Below are positions 33,737 through 45,530 of a stretch of 64,000 bases of DNA, one piece after another (the stretch's first letter is position 1; every line of letters starts with the position of its first letter). This stretch comes from Kalmusia sp. IMI 367209 (lineage: Eukaryota > Ascomycota > Dothideomycetes > Pleosporales > Didymosphaeriaceae), in NCBI GenBank assembly GCA_027946365.1, contig JAPEUQ010000001.1, positions 1,178,001 through 1,242,000 of the forward strand, given 5' to 3'. Made by a program: the position numbers and the translations under genes. Under the pieces are notes generated by a model. The model was not told the DNA's origin, searched no databases, and saw only the letters and a list, made by a program, of their open reading frames with translations.

Positions 33737-35309
33737 TCACTTGTGCGAAATGTTTATAAGGAGAATTCCCTCGACGTCAGACCTGAAAGATTTCTCGGCG
33801 ACGTCGCGCGATGTTGCTCGTTGTATGTAAACCTTCTGCGAATCGTTTGGTCCCTTGAAATGTGCTTCGTAGAGCATCGTATCAGGGTAGAAAAGAAGCC
33901 GAGTTGGGGGACATATAGCCTCATTCGTGAGCGTGTAGATTTCCTCGTCCAAATCCCAATGAAGCTCGAAGGTGGTTGAGAATGCGGAGAACTTAGTCCA
34001 GCCATCTTGGACAGCGCCGTATTGATTTAAACCTGATAGTATGACATTGTAATCCAGGAGGTTGACCCTAACGGAGCCAAATATAGGGCTGCCGTCTTTT
34101 TTGGTGCGGTCCGGTAAATGGTATCCTAAAAGCCCATCCACAGAGACCCATGAAAACGACGGTCCCTGTGAAATGGTTAGAGATGGCAGCAACTTCATCT
34201 GCTCATTGAACTGCCGTGATATCTGCCACGCCAGTCCGATGCTAATATCCTTTCGCCAGATGCCAGCTATATACTCATCACCAGATGCTTCCGCAATAAT
34301 ACGAGCAAGTGCAGATAACGCAGGCAGTTTGTTGCTAGCAAACGATAGACTTATCCTAACGTAATTTAGAATGATCAGCACTCGCCACTCCCAGTATGTG
34401 ATCGATATATCCTGCAACTGTGTCAATAGTCTCGTATGTGCTTGTTCTCTTAAGCCAACGCCTTCAAGTCTATGACTAACACCACACATCCAACCTGCGG
34501 ACAGAGTTTCTAAACCCTTTTTGGTAGTCTCTTTCTCAGATGTCTTTCGAGCCTCGCCACATTCCCAAGCGACTTCACCCTTGTTGAATCCGACACACCT
34601 CCGAGCGAGAAAGGTTTCCTGCAAAGTCCATGCTCGTTCTCCTAGAGGTCCAATGCTGGTAGGGCTCAGTGGCGCCGGGTGAATGAGGGATCCAGAATGA
34701 GGCATATAGAGATGAAATACTAAAATCGTTTCAACCGCTTCCCTCCTGTGACTACAGACCGACACCTCGAGAAAAGCTATGCGGCTCTGTGAAGAAGCCA
34801 ATATCGTCTGCTTCAGCCGATGCGGCGGCAATAACCAAGTAGGCATGCGAGTACACGGCAGACATTTTGGTGGACTCTCCATCCCACTCTCCAGTGTCGT
34901 CTTGAACGATACACAACGAGTCGATCCATATGTATGGAACATTGAACTGCAGAGCACAGTAAATGGCGTCTTTGAATGTTTGCGGGAGGCTTCCAAATTC
35001 GATCCCCTCGTTGAGTCGTTCGGCGAGATTGCTGGTGGTAGACTGGCATTCCTTATATCCTCCCCAGCAATGGTTGAGAGCTATGTATTCCCCAGTAGCG
35101 CCATATGTCTCATGAAGATGCAATACCGGGTCTACAGACGTGGGCCGGATCGCAATGACTCGGCGAGGCAGTATAGAGTCTGCTCTTTGGCGGCATTTAG
35201 GGTGGTTGTGGGTCATCTCACAAGCCTCCAACCATTTCCTTATCTTTCGGAAACATTGTTCGTCACGAAGGCTACTGCTGAGGATTTTCCGCTCTCCAGC
35301 GTATTCCAT
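33737..35309 (-). pseudogene. HET domain gene with a frameshift inside the HET domain
   Basis: The frame starting at 35309 encodes the first HET blocks: YIALNHCWGG and PYIWIDSLCIVQDD, then SAVYSHAYLVIAAASAEADDIGFF. It runs out at 34752. The following block (RAWTLQETFLARRCVGF) lies in another frame that stays open from about 34780 to 33737 and encodes ~350 further residues. The switch falls at the TTTT run near 34770-34780, where one base fewer would join the frames. The protein would be ~520 aa from this start, and an upstream ZZ-type zinc finger probably belongs to the same gene. HET-domain proteins mediate incompatibility and cell death; as written this copy cannot make the full domain. The N-terminal exon structure is unresolved. 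Confidence 0.75.
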
Positions 35310-35530
35310 ATAGGATGATGACCTGGCATTGCGCGAAATTGCATGTAATGGGAGAATTGGGGTATAATTTCCTTTTGTGAGACGGATAACTCGAGCATAC
35401 GCCTGTGAATACTCAGAAAGATGCCTTTATCGTACACTAGAACGTTTGGTATAGCTTTTAAAAACCCCGCGTTGGACAATGGAGCACAGTTCACAGCCAC
35501 GAGCCGCTGAAAACTCGAAATTCGACATTT

Positions 35531-35900
35531 TCATCTCCCGTTGCGAAGTCCAGTTACCGCCATCAGTGCATTCCAGCCTTGCTCAATGAAGTCGGGCGTA
35601 TAGTTGAAGCAGGTAGCACAGCATGACCGTTGTGCCTGCTCGGTTGAGCCGTGTAGGTTGGCGGTGCCGATTTGCTGGTAAGGTTCAGCAACGTCTAACG
35701 CAGCCGACGAGTCTGATAACATTAGGTCAATGCGACCCATGGAGTGGCCTGGATTTTGGACAGGACGTGCCTCAAAGCACTTCTTGCACAAGCCAAAGTC
35801 GCATTCGAGGCACAAACGCTAGTATTCTGTGCGGACAGAGCAGCAAAAATCACAACCCTTTCCGCGTCCCCCGCGTGGCAGAATTTCGGCTTCATCAAGT
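35531..35900 (-). pseudogene. ZZ-type zinc-finger fragment upstream of the HET gene
   Basis: The minus strand encodes a Cys-rich stretch, CDFCCSVRTEY, stop, RLCLECDFGLCKKCFEA. This fits a ZZ zinc finger in which one residue is replaced by TAG (on the plus strand the CTA at about 35820). ZZ fingers occur at the N-terminus of several fungal HET proteins, so this is probably the 5' part of the HET gene that follows. A stretch of about 70 residues after the finger ends at 35531. Function as a separate gene is unlikely. Confidence 0.5.
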
Positions 35901-36161
35901 CCATGATGTTTCTCACAGTTAAATAAGGTTGCGTACTGGATAAGTATATATGAATAGTGTACTCGTCAGCCATTCCAATTTGAAGGTAGCCCCGCACTAT
36001 CCGTTACAGGGGGCTGGATCTACGTAACCCCACTTAAATGGCGGATTAAATGCCTAAAACCGGGAGGTCAGTAACTCTGCTTTCTAATGTCATGAATAGT
36101 GTGTGTATATCAATTTTCTAATCCGCATCTTCTTTCGAGAAATTTGCTGCTCCTGATCAGA

Positions 36162-37715
36162 ATGGCGACCAAAGTGTATACAAAGGTTGGTGTCGTTCAA
36201 GGCACACATAAGGATAGTATCAATATTTTCAAAGGCATCCCTTATGCGCAGCCGCCGCTCAATGAACTGCGATGGCGACCTCCACAGCCACCTTTGTTAT
36301 GGGATGGCGTCCTGGATGCCACCAAATTCGGTCGCACCAGCTGGAGTTACCTCGTGGGCGACGACAATTCTAATGCCGACGAAGATTGTCTCAACCTAAA
36401 CATCTGGACTCCATCTACCGACGCCAATGCCAGGCTTCCGGTCATGGTCTATATTCATGAAGGTGGCTTCGTTTTCGGCAGTGGCAGCAACGCGTATCTC
36501 GATGGTCAACGACTCGCTCAGCAAGGCGTTGTTGTAGTAACATTCAATTATCGACTTGGGGCACTCGGCTTTCTGGCGCTCACTGAATTGGACGAGGAAG
36601 GCTCCACCTCGGGCATGTTTGGCATTCAGGACCAACAAGCAGCGCTAGGCTGGGTACAGACACATATCTCGTCCTTTGGTGGCGACCCGAACAACGTTAC
36701 CGTCTTTGGTGAATCGGCTGGGGCACATGCAATTGGCATCTTGATGGTATCAGCGGGCTCAGCAGGCCTCTTCCATAAAGCGATCTTGCAGAGCGGCGGC
36801 TTCTGGAATCAAGTTCTTGGGCACGACATGGACTTCGATAGGGCGCGTGAGCATGGCAAGAGGGTGTGGAACCGACTTGGTGTGTCGAATATCGCTGAGC
36901 TTCGCAAAGTCCCACCCCGAAGGCTCGTAGAAGCGTTTCCCTGTGACCTTTCGGGGCCGCCGGATATCCTGAATTTCGCCCCTAGTATCGACCGGAACGT
37001 CCTCCCAGACAAAGGCCTTCGCCTGTTCATGCGCAACGAGCAAATGCAAATCCCGGTCCTCGCGGGTATCACGATCGACGAGGGTACGCTATTCAAGGGC
37101 ATGCTGCCTGCCTATTCTACTGCAAAGGAATGGGAGCTCATAGGTAAGGCGATAAGCGGTTCCGAACGTTACGCAGAGTTCTTATCGCATTATCCGACCG
37201 ATTTTTCCGGAACTCCTCTCCCAGAATCGATTTCAAACTTTATTGGCGACCTGTACCTCGCGCACCAGACCTGGAAAGTAGCCATATGCCAGGCAGCTGC
37301 GGGCGTTGAAAACGTATATATGTACGTCTTTTCTTATACGTCAGCGTATAGCCCTCTACCACTGCACGCGACCGATATCAACTTCACCTTCGGTACTATC
37401 GACCAACCGCTATTCTACAAACCGCATGTTGTCGAATATTCAGAGGCCGATCGCAAGATCTCCGATGCTATGATTACGTATTGGAGAAACTTTGCAAAAT
37501 TTGCGGATCCGAATGGTAGAGGAATAGACGGTCTACCTACTTGGCCTAGATATCAAGGGAAGGAGGGGGATGTAATGGGCCTGGGGACTGAGATCAGTCC
37601 GACGCTGCTTCAATTCGAGCGGCTAAAGTTCGTTGATTCGCTTTATACAGATGACTATCTGAGGCGCGAGTGGTTAGATCTAGCGTCACAGAGTGCGGGT
37701 AAGAGACAGCAGTGA
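36162..37715 (+). CDS. Type-B carboxylesterase, no signal peptide
   Basis: One exon, 517 aa from MATKVYTKVGVVQG. A longer frame reaches back to 36099 but starts at GTG, so 36162 is the first ATG. It has the carboxylesterase/cholinesterase signatures: EDCLNLNIWTP at about 74-84, the oxyanion-hole motif HEGGFVFGSG at 99-108 and the nucleophile elbow FGESAGAH with Ser185. The acid is probably Glu in IDEGTLF and the base His in HATDINFTFG. Such enzymes hydrolyse esters, including plant or xenobiotic esters and mycotoxin esters in some fungi; the substrate here is unknown. No signal peptide is present, suggesting an intracellular enzyme. It is divergent to the ZZ/HET gene. Confidence 0.92.
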   Translation: MATKVYTKVGVVQGTHKDSINIFKGIPYAQPPLNELRWRPPQPPLLWDGVLDATKFGRTSWSYLVGDDNSNADEDCLNLNIWTPSTDANARLPVMVYIHEGGFVFGSGSNAYLDGQRLAQQGVVVVTFNYRLGALGFLALTELDEEGSTSGMFGIQDQQAALGWVQTHISSFGGDPNNVTVFGESAGAHAIGILMVSAGSAGLFHKAILQSGGFWNQVLGHDMDFDRAREHGKRVWNRLGVSNIAELRKVPPRRLVEAFPCDLSGPPDILNFAPSIDRNVLPDKGLRLFMRNEQMQIPVLAGITIDEGTLFKGMLPAYSTAKEWELIGKAISGSERYAEFLSHYPTDFSGTPLPESISNFIGDLYLAHQTWKVAICQAAAGVENVYMYVFSYTSAYSPLPLHATDINFTFGTIDQPLFYKPHVVEYSEADRKISDAMITYWRNFAKFADPNGRGIDGLPTWPRYQGKEGDVMGLGTEISPTLLQFERLKFVDSLYTDDYLRREWLDLASQSAGKRQQ

Positions 37716-39498
37716 CGGGCCGCGTAGATATCAAGTTACAATATGTCACGTGACATCGACGTCTCGTGTTGAACTCTAAGTGCTATTGTTCACAGTGCTA
37801 GGGTAGGTGACTAACTGATACGATTTATGCCTAGAGATGGCAGGTTATAATATGCGATCAGATCTTCTCACAATAGTTATTTTTCCAGGCTTTGCTGGTA
37901 CCAAGGAAGAATCGCGCTGGGGCGAGGTGTGCGTCGTAGGTAATTGAAGGATCTATAGGAGGAGATAATTAGAGTATTTGTTTCCGTGGCGTGAAACTTT
38001 GGATAGAATGAAGAACATGTGAAGCTCTATAAAATGGGCTAATTTCAATGCTAACCTTAATTGACATGTAGTGTGAATGCTAACGCTGTGGGTCGCGTAC
38101 GAGTATAATGATAAGGTAAACCTTGAACCACAAGCAACACTTGAACCTTCTACTTCAGTTATGTTGAGCTAGAAAATTAGGTAGATATATTGTATTAATT
38201 CATCTTTACGGAGGGAGTCAGGTGTGCGGCTTGGAGCAGATGTGGCCTCCATCACTGCGATTATAGAATCCTCCAGAATTATGTACAGGGTGCCTGTAAT
38301 AATGAAAAATGTAGAGCTGATTAGCGCCACCAGCACTCATGAGAGGACCAGTCAGCAAATAGGGCTATAGTCACAATAAGATAATGCCAAGGTCATAGAA
38401 ACACGGGTCGTTCGACGTTGAGTATTCATTTAAGCTAAGATGCTTGCGTTTTGCTGCATCACTTGGATATCGAAATCTAGAATTATGAACGAGATCTATG
38501 AAGGTAGAACATATCGAGTCTAGATGCTGGAGGATCGAGGATCTATATCGAATTTCTGAATCCAGCGCTCGCACGGGCCTGTATGCGTGATTAAAGTTCT
38601 GTTCCGCATCATAGAAGGATGCGGGGGCGGAAGCGGGACTGCACGCGGAACAAGCATTAGCCGCGATGGCGGGGATCGCAAATTTCTCCGATAATATACT
38701 GGCTGCAGTTGCGTTTAAAAACTGGAACGATGAAGAGGTATCTGTGATAGGTGTGATAGAGTTGAAACTTCATGTTGACCGCGCAACTATTGTGACGACA
38801 ACATAGAGGTTTTAGGATGGCTCAACCTTTGAGATTTGACAATACAGTCAGCCGTGTGCAACCTCAACATCTTGCTTGCTTTTTGGTGAAACCTGATGGG
38901 AGAATCCGCACGTGGCGCTAGGATGTCCATCGACCTATCGACCTGCCTTTTTCCTTCACCGCTAAAGTTTTGGACTATCGCACTATCAACAACTACATTA
39001 CACGAATCTATTCTAGAGCTCTTGATATGGACAAAAACGAATATTTGAGAGTTTCCAAACTTAGTGTTATAATCCATTGTATCTAGAATATGGTGGCGGA
39101 ACTTAACAATATGACGACATTTATAGTCCTCTTAAAAATCTCAGAACTCTACTCCGTGCACAGAAAAGAGATCTTCGCAGTACGTAATCCTAATATCAGG
39201 TATGTAAGCTGTAGTTGTAGCGGCTGAGTCCTCGTGGACCACGCATAAGCTGCATCATCTTACATCCGCATCAGTTAGTGCTGACTGCAACTATTCCTCC
39301 ATTCACAATAGAATACCCAGGTCTTCAACTCGGCGCTCTATGAGGCATCCGGCAGATCTCCAAACTAGTCACAAGATAATACATCCTAGTTCTTCTCCTT
39401 TGAGTGGACCACTGCTACACTCTTGTGAGACGGTAGCATCGGCGTAGCCGTACAGCTAGGTCACCATATTCTGTTAGCACGTGTCTTGGAGAAAAGGG
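37716..39498. other. Gene-poor AT-rich region
   Basis: About 1.8 kb with no credible gene. Two minus-strand frames (38371..38574, 38787..39077) lack any recognisable feature. It borders a pair of small secreted protein genes, a layout common for effector candidates. Confidence 0.4.
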
Positions 39499-39506
39499 TA
39501 TAAAAG
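39499..39506 (+). promoter_or_regulatory. TATA box of small secreted protein gene
   Basis: TATAAAAG lies 112 bases before the ATG at 39618. The distance is similar to that of the TATA box in front of the secreted protein gene at 6441. Confidence 0.55.
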
Positions 39507-39617
39507 GAGCACGCAATCGCCGCTCTTGTACTTGCTCATCAGCACCGGCATTTGAACAGCTAAGCAAGACCTCAATCCCAGCTTCTTGATCGATCTCACC
39601 ACCGCCTGGATTTCAAT

Positions 39618-39926
39618 ATGCGTTTCGCTATCGCCCTCTTTGCCCTCGTCGGCGCTGCTATCGCCGCTCCCGCTCCCGCTCCAGCAGCGGCTCTTGATCC
39701 CGCTCCTCCAGTTGGTTCCTCTTGCACATGTGGTACCCGTAAGTTCTGTCCTGTGCCTTGTTACGTCATCTCTTACTTCACTTCTTTTCTCTTGAGTCAC
39801 TTCTAACGATTCTTCACAGCACCCAACGTAGTTTACAGCAAGTGTTTCTCGAATCCGGATGGTAGCACTATCATATACCTATGCACCTCCTCTTGTACCT
39901 GGCAATCCACTGGTACCGGATGCTAG
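39618..39926 (+). CDS. Small secreted cysteine-rich protein (effector candidate)
   Basis: Exons are 39618..39738 and 39820..39926 (75 aa), with an 81-nt GTAAGT...ACAG intron and CTAAC before the acceptor. The signal peptide is MRFAIALFALVGAAIA, followed by a Pro/Ala stretch (APAPAPAAALDPAPPVG). The mature part has six cysteines (SCTCGT, SKCFS, YLCTSSCTW, GC at the end), enough for three disulfides. The last residue is Cys, as in many small antimicrobial or effector peptides. No family is recognised. A TATA box lies 112 bases upstream. It is convergent with another small secreted protein gene that ends 240 bases away. Confidence 0.68.
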
Positions 39927-40166
39927 ATCGGCCGCGAAGGATGGATGGGAATAGGCGGTCGGGTACTTCACTGATACCCGGTATGGAGGATAGAGTTGGA
40001 TGCTGTTGACGTGGACGGAAATACTCGACGAATGTAATTAGTAAAACTAATACATGCAGGGTCTTGGAGTACAAAACAGGGCTTTGCGTTACCATAGGAA
40101 GCGTTGTATGTCTTCGCTAAATAAAAATCGTACGTGTATGTTCTAAGACGCGACCTAATGCGTTTT

Positions 40167-40647
40167 CTACACACAATTCGACCCACCAGGCACGAAAGTG
40201 CCATCCGAATTCTCACACCCACATACCCCGTCATCAGGATTCTTGATGCAACCAACACCCTCACCCTCACTCTCTCCCGCATCACTCCAGAAGAACGTCC
40301 ACGCATCTGCGCTCGACGTCATAGCAGTGCCAGGCTCACAATTATATGCCTTGCAGGTACCGTATGGTGCACCGTTAACTTTATCGTACTGGTGGTCTGT
40401 GGTGAAGACGGCGAAGGTCTGCTTGCTTGTGCGAGTGTTGTGAGAGCATTCTGCGGCTTGAATGGCGTTGGATGTTTTCACAGCTACGACGATATTAGTA
40501 ACTGAAGTCACATTTGAGAGAAAATTACGGACGAGAGCAGCCGGGGCTGGTAGGGAATTTGTTCTTCGTGTTCGTGTCTGCTGGATCGAGGGTTGCAGTC
40601 ACGCTAGCAGCCAAAGCTAGTACTGAAACAAAGGCGAAGCTTCGCAT
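40167..40647 (-). CDS. Small secreted cysteine-rich protein (effector candidate)
   Basis: Minus-strand exons are 40647..40533 and 40483..40167 (143 aa), with a 49-nt intron (GTCCGT...GTAG, with ACTAAT branch site). The signal peptide is MRSFAFVSVLALAASVTA. The mature part holds eight cysteines: GC, EC, GTC, NC, GC, CGC and a final NC. Its tail GVCGCENSDGTFVPGGSNC is Gly/Asn-rich. The donor is weak, so the exon join is tentative. No family is recognised. It is convergent with the small secreted protein at 39618..39926, with both genes in a gene-poor stretch. Confidence 0.62.
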
Positions 40648-43640
40648 TATGATAAAAATCAGGGAAGTTTAATAACGAAAGTGTATCTGAATATTGTTCG
40701 TTCTGTAGACCGTCAAATAGCGAGTGGAATGTCTGGTTGGCGGTGATTTACAAGTGGTCAGCATTCAAGCTATATACTGATTCTCGCATTGATCTTCCCC
40801 TTTCGCACCTTAAAATGTGCGTGGAGATAAATCTCCGTGATCCAACGTCCGGGTGTTTGGGTGCTCCATGTTAATGAAATGTGGATCTGGCGCCCATCGA
40901 AACGGCCCGCTGATGACGTGTTTCAGGTCCTCGCGACTGTTTCACGGTTTCAAATTGCCACACACGAACACTTTCACGATCGAGATCACGTCCTTGAATT
41001 TGCGAAGAGTGTATACAAAGATGCAGTGTACTAGACAGTAAACATTGCTTTAATCACGCTCAAAGTGGTTTGGGTAGTACGGCAGCGCTGCGGACTCTCG
41101 GAACAAGTTCTCTTGCTCCACCTATCTGATCGATGCTCTTCAATGTCCGAAAGAATAATGATGATTACTGGTGGACCGACACACGAGAAAAGCTATCAGA
41201 CGGTCACGCATAGAAAATTTGTAACAGTGACTAACGCGATGACGAAAGATTGGGAAACAAAATGGATAAAAGGTGTACATAACGCTGGACTACTTGTGAG
41301 GTAGTGTGTGTTAGTATGTGTCCAGGTACTCCCCCTTTAGGTTTAGTGCGATCTTCCAGCACACTTCTTTGGTGAAGTTTCTTTTCGCGAAAAACAGCAC
41401 CAAATAGTGAGCCTTTAATAGGTAGGGCTCACGAAGAAAGATGTCGAACAGAAAAGAGTTAGCTTGGGAAATTCTCTCTCTATCAAATGAGGCACCTCGT
41501 TCCTTTCAGACACAACATGTGCTTGTGGGTAGCGCGTTAGTATCTACATCTCTGCTACCATAGCGCGACCCTACGCGTGACTCTCTACGTGGGCTGAATT
41601 TCCTGATATCGTGCCAATTTATTGATCATAACTTGGGTAATGGCTGTAGGAAAGATTGAAGGGCACGCGGAATCGGTTACGCTTATCGGATTCAAATATG
41701 AAGGTGGTCAGGCACTCAAGCCAAACACGACAACGAAGAGTGACGACCAACAAAACTAACATTGTCACAAAGTCTGAGGGATGTGACTAACATCCACGAG
41801 CGATGATTCTCAACTACATCTTCACTAATTGTGAACCTGTCTAGCCGACCGCTTCAGAACTCTGGCAGCCAGCCACCCTCCGGTCATTCCCGTTGCGCAA
41901 CCGGGTCTTGTTGCACCAGATGTTGCCCAGAGCGTTCCATGCTCGAGAATACCCTGCGGCAGGGTGCTGCTATTGTTATTGTGTGCGTTGTATCATGTCT
42001 CACTTGAAACTTTCCCAGTCACCATACTCCCAAACCTTCATCAAATTTATCAATGACCCACTGTCGCCAATGACAACCATTCACATCAAGGAACATTCCC
42101 GAAGCGATTTCAACACTCTTAGCTCTAGAGAATGACGTTGGGAGCGGCAAGGGTGGTTTGGAACGCTGTGCGTTTTTCGTCAATCTCGTCAAGACCACTT
42201 GTCTTGTCGATGGAGAGCTTCTGGTTACTGTAGATGTGAGTGTGTACACATATCAACAACAGTTGGAATAATAAACTGAGTCTGCTGGGTGCACGTTGTC
42301 ACAAGACTTACATATACTAATTAGAAGCTAATGCGTATACTGCATCCAAGGGCTCGGTTATGTTGTCAAGATAGAAATGTATCTCTTATTATCGCTCTAT
42401 ACTGCTCCAATCTAAGTTGAATGACTGGTCAACTTCGCTGAAAGCGTTTCCTCTCTCATCCAAGACTGGCAACTTCGAACAGTAGCGTGTGCTCCCTTAC
42501 ACGAGGCTGTCGAACATCTGACTGTGATCCTGTAACAGGAAGGGACATCGCATTGTTGTACTAAACACGTGTTTGTTGTACGGCTTGTACATGCCGACGT
42601 ACTAAGGGTTGAGCGCGGCGGCATTCACTATAGTCGGAGTTAGTCACATACACCGTAGTCGGTGGGATCCCTGAGGGGCAAGAGAACCATGGACACAAAC
42701 AGTGACTGTGCTCAAGATGTGATAGAAGCGGGTGGAAAGAATATAGAGCGAATGACGCGCTCGATGTCCTATCCGTACTTTGTCAACAGCATTTTTTTGC
42801 CTACAATTCGGTGCGTTCGCGAACATCGTTCTACTGTCTGGGACTTTGACCGCCGATTCGTCGGTAGTGATAATCTTATCTACGGTTTGCTTGTAGCCCA
42901 GATTTGCGGGGATGGGAAACCCCACCCGCTTATCGTACGGCCTCACAAATCAGTCAACATGTTGAATGCTTCCACCGCTTCTGGGCGCACTGCAACCCGC
43001 TTGGGATATGTATCTGTATCGACCAATTTCAGATATTCACACTATCGTGCGCTTTATTTTTATATCTTGTGGAACGCTAGTAGTGTGCAGGAATGCCAGA
43101 AGCAGGGAACCCATTATGAGAGAAATACGACAATTAATAAATTCGTCAAAGAGGCTAGACCTCAATCACTAGCTTGACGAACAGGCATGAGTCTCGGGAC
43201 TGAACATTGCTTGTTACTGAGAGCTTTACTGGCTTCTGAAACGCTATAATAGAACTAATGCAGTTTTCAATCAGTGCAAATGTGCAGCCTGCGAAATGAG
43301 AAACCCAGCGAGATTGCATAGGATCCCTCAGCCACCAAGCCGCCGCGTGCAGCCTTCAGTCACATTCTTTTCACAATCGTTGATTTCCGCTACTACAGCC
43401 CGCCTTAAGATATGGGAAGCGATGGACACGGCCGCTGGTTGGCCATGTCTTACTCCACTGCCGGCTTAAACCGCCACCTTCCCACGCTATGCCCAGAATT
43501 CGCCATGACTCCCATCGCCGTCCCCTGCTGCGTGACCAGCATTTCTTTATTATCGCTGAGCACAAATCAAGCCGATGCATGCTCCATCCTTGAACACCAT
43601 GTCCAACACAGAAGCCACATATCGGGTAACGAGACGGCGC
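40648..43640. other. Gene-poor region, no supported gene
   Basis: About 3 kb. A 171-codon frame at 42662..43177 begins at GTG and matches nothing I know. A minus-strand frame at 42019..42249 is also unrecognised. A short inverted repeat GTGAGCC...GGGCTCAC lies near 41410-41432. No transposase or other mobile-element domain is readable. Old decayed repeats are possible. Confidence 0.35.
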
Positions 43641-43995
43641 GATCCGTGCTTATGAGGCTCTTTTGAGTCAAAGCAGCCGCTATACACAGGCTAAGGCTAG
43701 CTGCGAGATGCTGACATCCGTGCTTGAGGGTTTGATGGATCGGAACAATTATGGCGAACCCATCATGTCTCTGTTCAGCTACTGTGGCTAACGCCTAGTG
43801 GACGAAGCTTGAGGGTAAGCAATATATCTGTGCTCAACGAATTTCCTTGAATGGAATCATCCTAACTAAACATCGTATGTCATAGGGAAGAGCACTACAT
43901 CCGTGCACGTGGAGTCTCAATCGAAGCAATCGTAGCCAACGGATATTTGCATTAACGGCAAAGCTGCAGGCGAGCACTTCATCCGTGCTTGTGAC
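43641..43995 (+). repeat. Degenerate dispersed/tandem repeats with ATCCGTGC core
   Basis: Four related words begin near 43641, 43715, 43898 and 43980, each around ATCCGTGC. At least three are followed after ~25 bases by a diverged ATCGAA..AATTG/T.ATAGC block. Spacings of 74, 183 and 82 suggest an eroded ~80-90-bp unit with one copy missing. The array ends about 340 bases before the membrane-protein start at 44338. Confidence 0.35.
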
Positions 43996-44337
43996 TCTTG
44001 ATCGAATTGGTCATAGCTAGGCAACGATATGCCTGGTCGGCGAGACTGCGGGTATGGCTGACCTTGGTTCCGGGTGTGAGAACCCATACGAGACATAACA
44101 GAGACGTCGTTCGTCTTCTACTGTATTCAACTATTCTCTACACTCCCTTCTTTGTTGCTGGCCAACTTCACATATCTTTAACTTACCTGCTTTGCTTTAC
44201 CCCTATTTGTCTCAATTATTGCACGATCTGTTACATCCTTTTATCTCTCTTTCTTTCATCAACCATTGAAACATAAATTCAGTCCATTTTCCATTTGCTC
44301 TATCAAGTTTTTAGGTACGTACAGTCGCGCTCCTTGC

Positions 44338-45530
44338 ATGCCTCACCGATTGAAAAGAAAAATATTGAAAAAAGCTGCAGGCGCGCGTATGGATATCAAG
44401 ACTCCGACAACTCCAACCCCTCCGCCCACCCCGTCACCTCCACCAACTCTCAGGGGTCAGGGCTTTGACAGGAGGCCCGCTGCCCCCCCACTCTTTCCGC
44501 ATCTCGTTCGATCTCCTCGAGGTCAGAGGGTTCCACAGTTCCGCATGAGATGGTTGCTTGGAGTCATTTTCTGTATCCTGCTTGCATACGGACTCGTCGA
44601 CTTCTGGACCAATAGCGACAAAATCTACAATGATACGATCGCACCGGGTGGAATGACCATCGAGCAATACATGCAATTGTTAGGCAACCCTATCGATGCT
44701 CTCCGAGACACTCTCCATGGGCTTGGAGAAATCAAGCATACCCCTAGATCCGTTGTGACCAACAAAGACATCGACTCGTCGATCATCGCTGCTGCTGGGA
44801 TTCTACAAAATCTCCACAAGACACAGGAAAAGCTTGCGTCAATTAGAGTGTCACATTTATATTTTTCAACGATGGAGGACGAAAAGAAGTGGCTCAAGAC
44901 AATTGAACGCATTGAAATAGACCTCAAGCGTGCTGATCAACTCATCCGTACGATCATTGCGGAGTTCAAACTGCTCCAAGAAGGCCACGATGCAGTGAGC
45001 GAGACCATTGAGGAGGTCCTCACAGACAAAGAGCGGGTCTCTCGTCAGTATAACCAGATCCGCGACGTTCTTATCAATCGGCTTGAGCCTGTAGTAAAAG
45101 CTCTTTCTCTCCACGTAAGGCTCCGTTAGTATGACTATCCCTGCGTGTACTAAAATTTTCATAGGAGGCACTGGCGGAGGACCACATTCGGACCGTCGTC
45201 GAACTCCTGGAACATATTCAACAACAGATGCATCCAGTCTTCCAACATTTGTCGGACAGTGTCACATTGCGCAATATGGATGTGATTTCACCGTGGACAA
45301 CCATGCGCTTTAAGACGAAAGCTGTCGCATTCGGTAAACAATTGGAGGCTTGGAAAGCCGAAGGCCTCGTAGAACGTTCATGCGACAGACTTCAAAATTC
45401 CAGGTCGAAATACATGGAAGCCAGGAGGAGGTTGCTGAGCAATGTGGGTGGGGCTGGATGGAGGGGGTACGGAAAGAACTGGAAGGTATGGTTCAAACGG
45501 CTCTCTCAGAGCATAGCGATGATTCTATAG
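44338..45530 (+). CDS. Single-pass membrane protein with Pro-rich N-terminus
   Basis: Exons are 44338..45114 and 45165..45530, about 380 aa, with a 50-nt GTAAGG...ATAG intron. The basic, Pro-rich N-terminus (TPTTPTPPPTPSPPPTLRG near residues 22-40) is followed by one hydrophobic helix, RWLLGVIFCILLAYGLVDFW (71-90). About 290 mostly alpha-helical, charged residues follow, with likely coiled coils (EDEKKWLKTIERIEIDLKRA). This fits a type II membrane protein. After the TAG at 45528-45530 the same frame stays open to 45731 with plausible coding sequence, and another frame is coding-like near 45440-45530. The 3' end may therefore hold a further exon or a lesion. An upstream ATG-less extension exists, and 44389 is an alternative start. 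Function is unknown. Confidence 0.5.

Noticed and set aside
36099..36161. Longer carboxylesterase N-terminus as a possible signal sequence
   Set aside because: It starts at GTG and no ATG precedes 36162; the leucine-rich look is probably chance.
42662..43177. 171-codon plus-strand frame
   Set aside because: It begins at GTG, matches no family I know, and the opposite strand is equally open.
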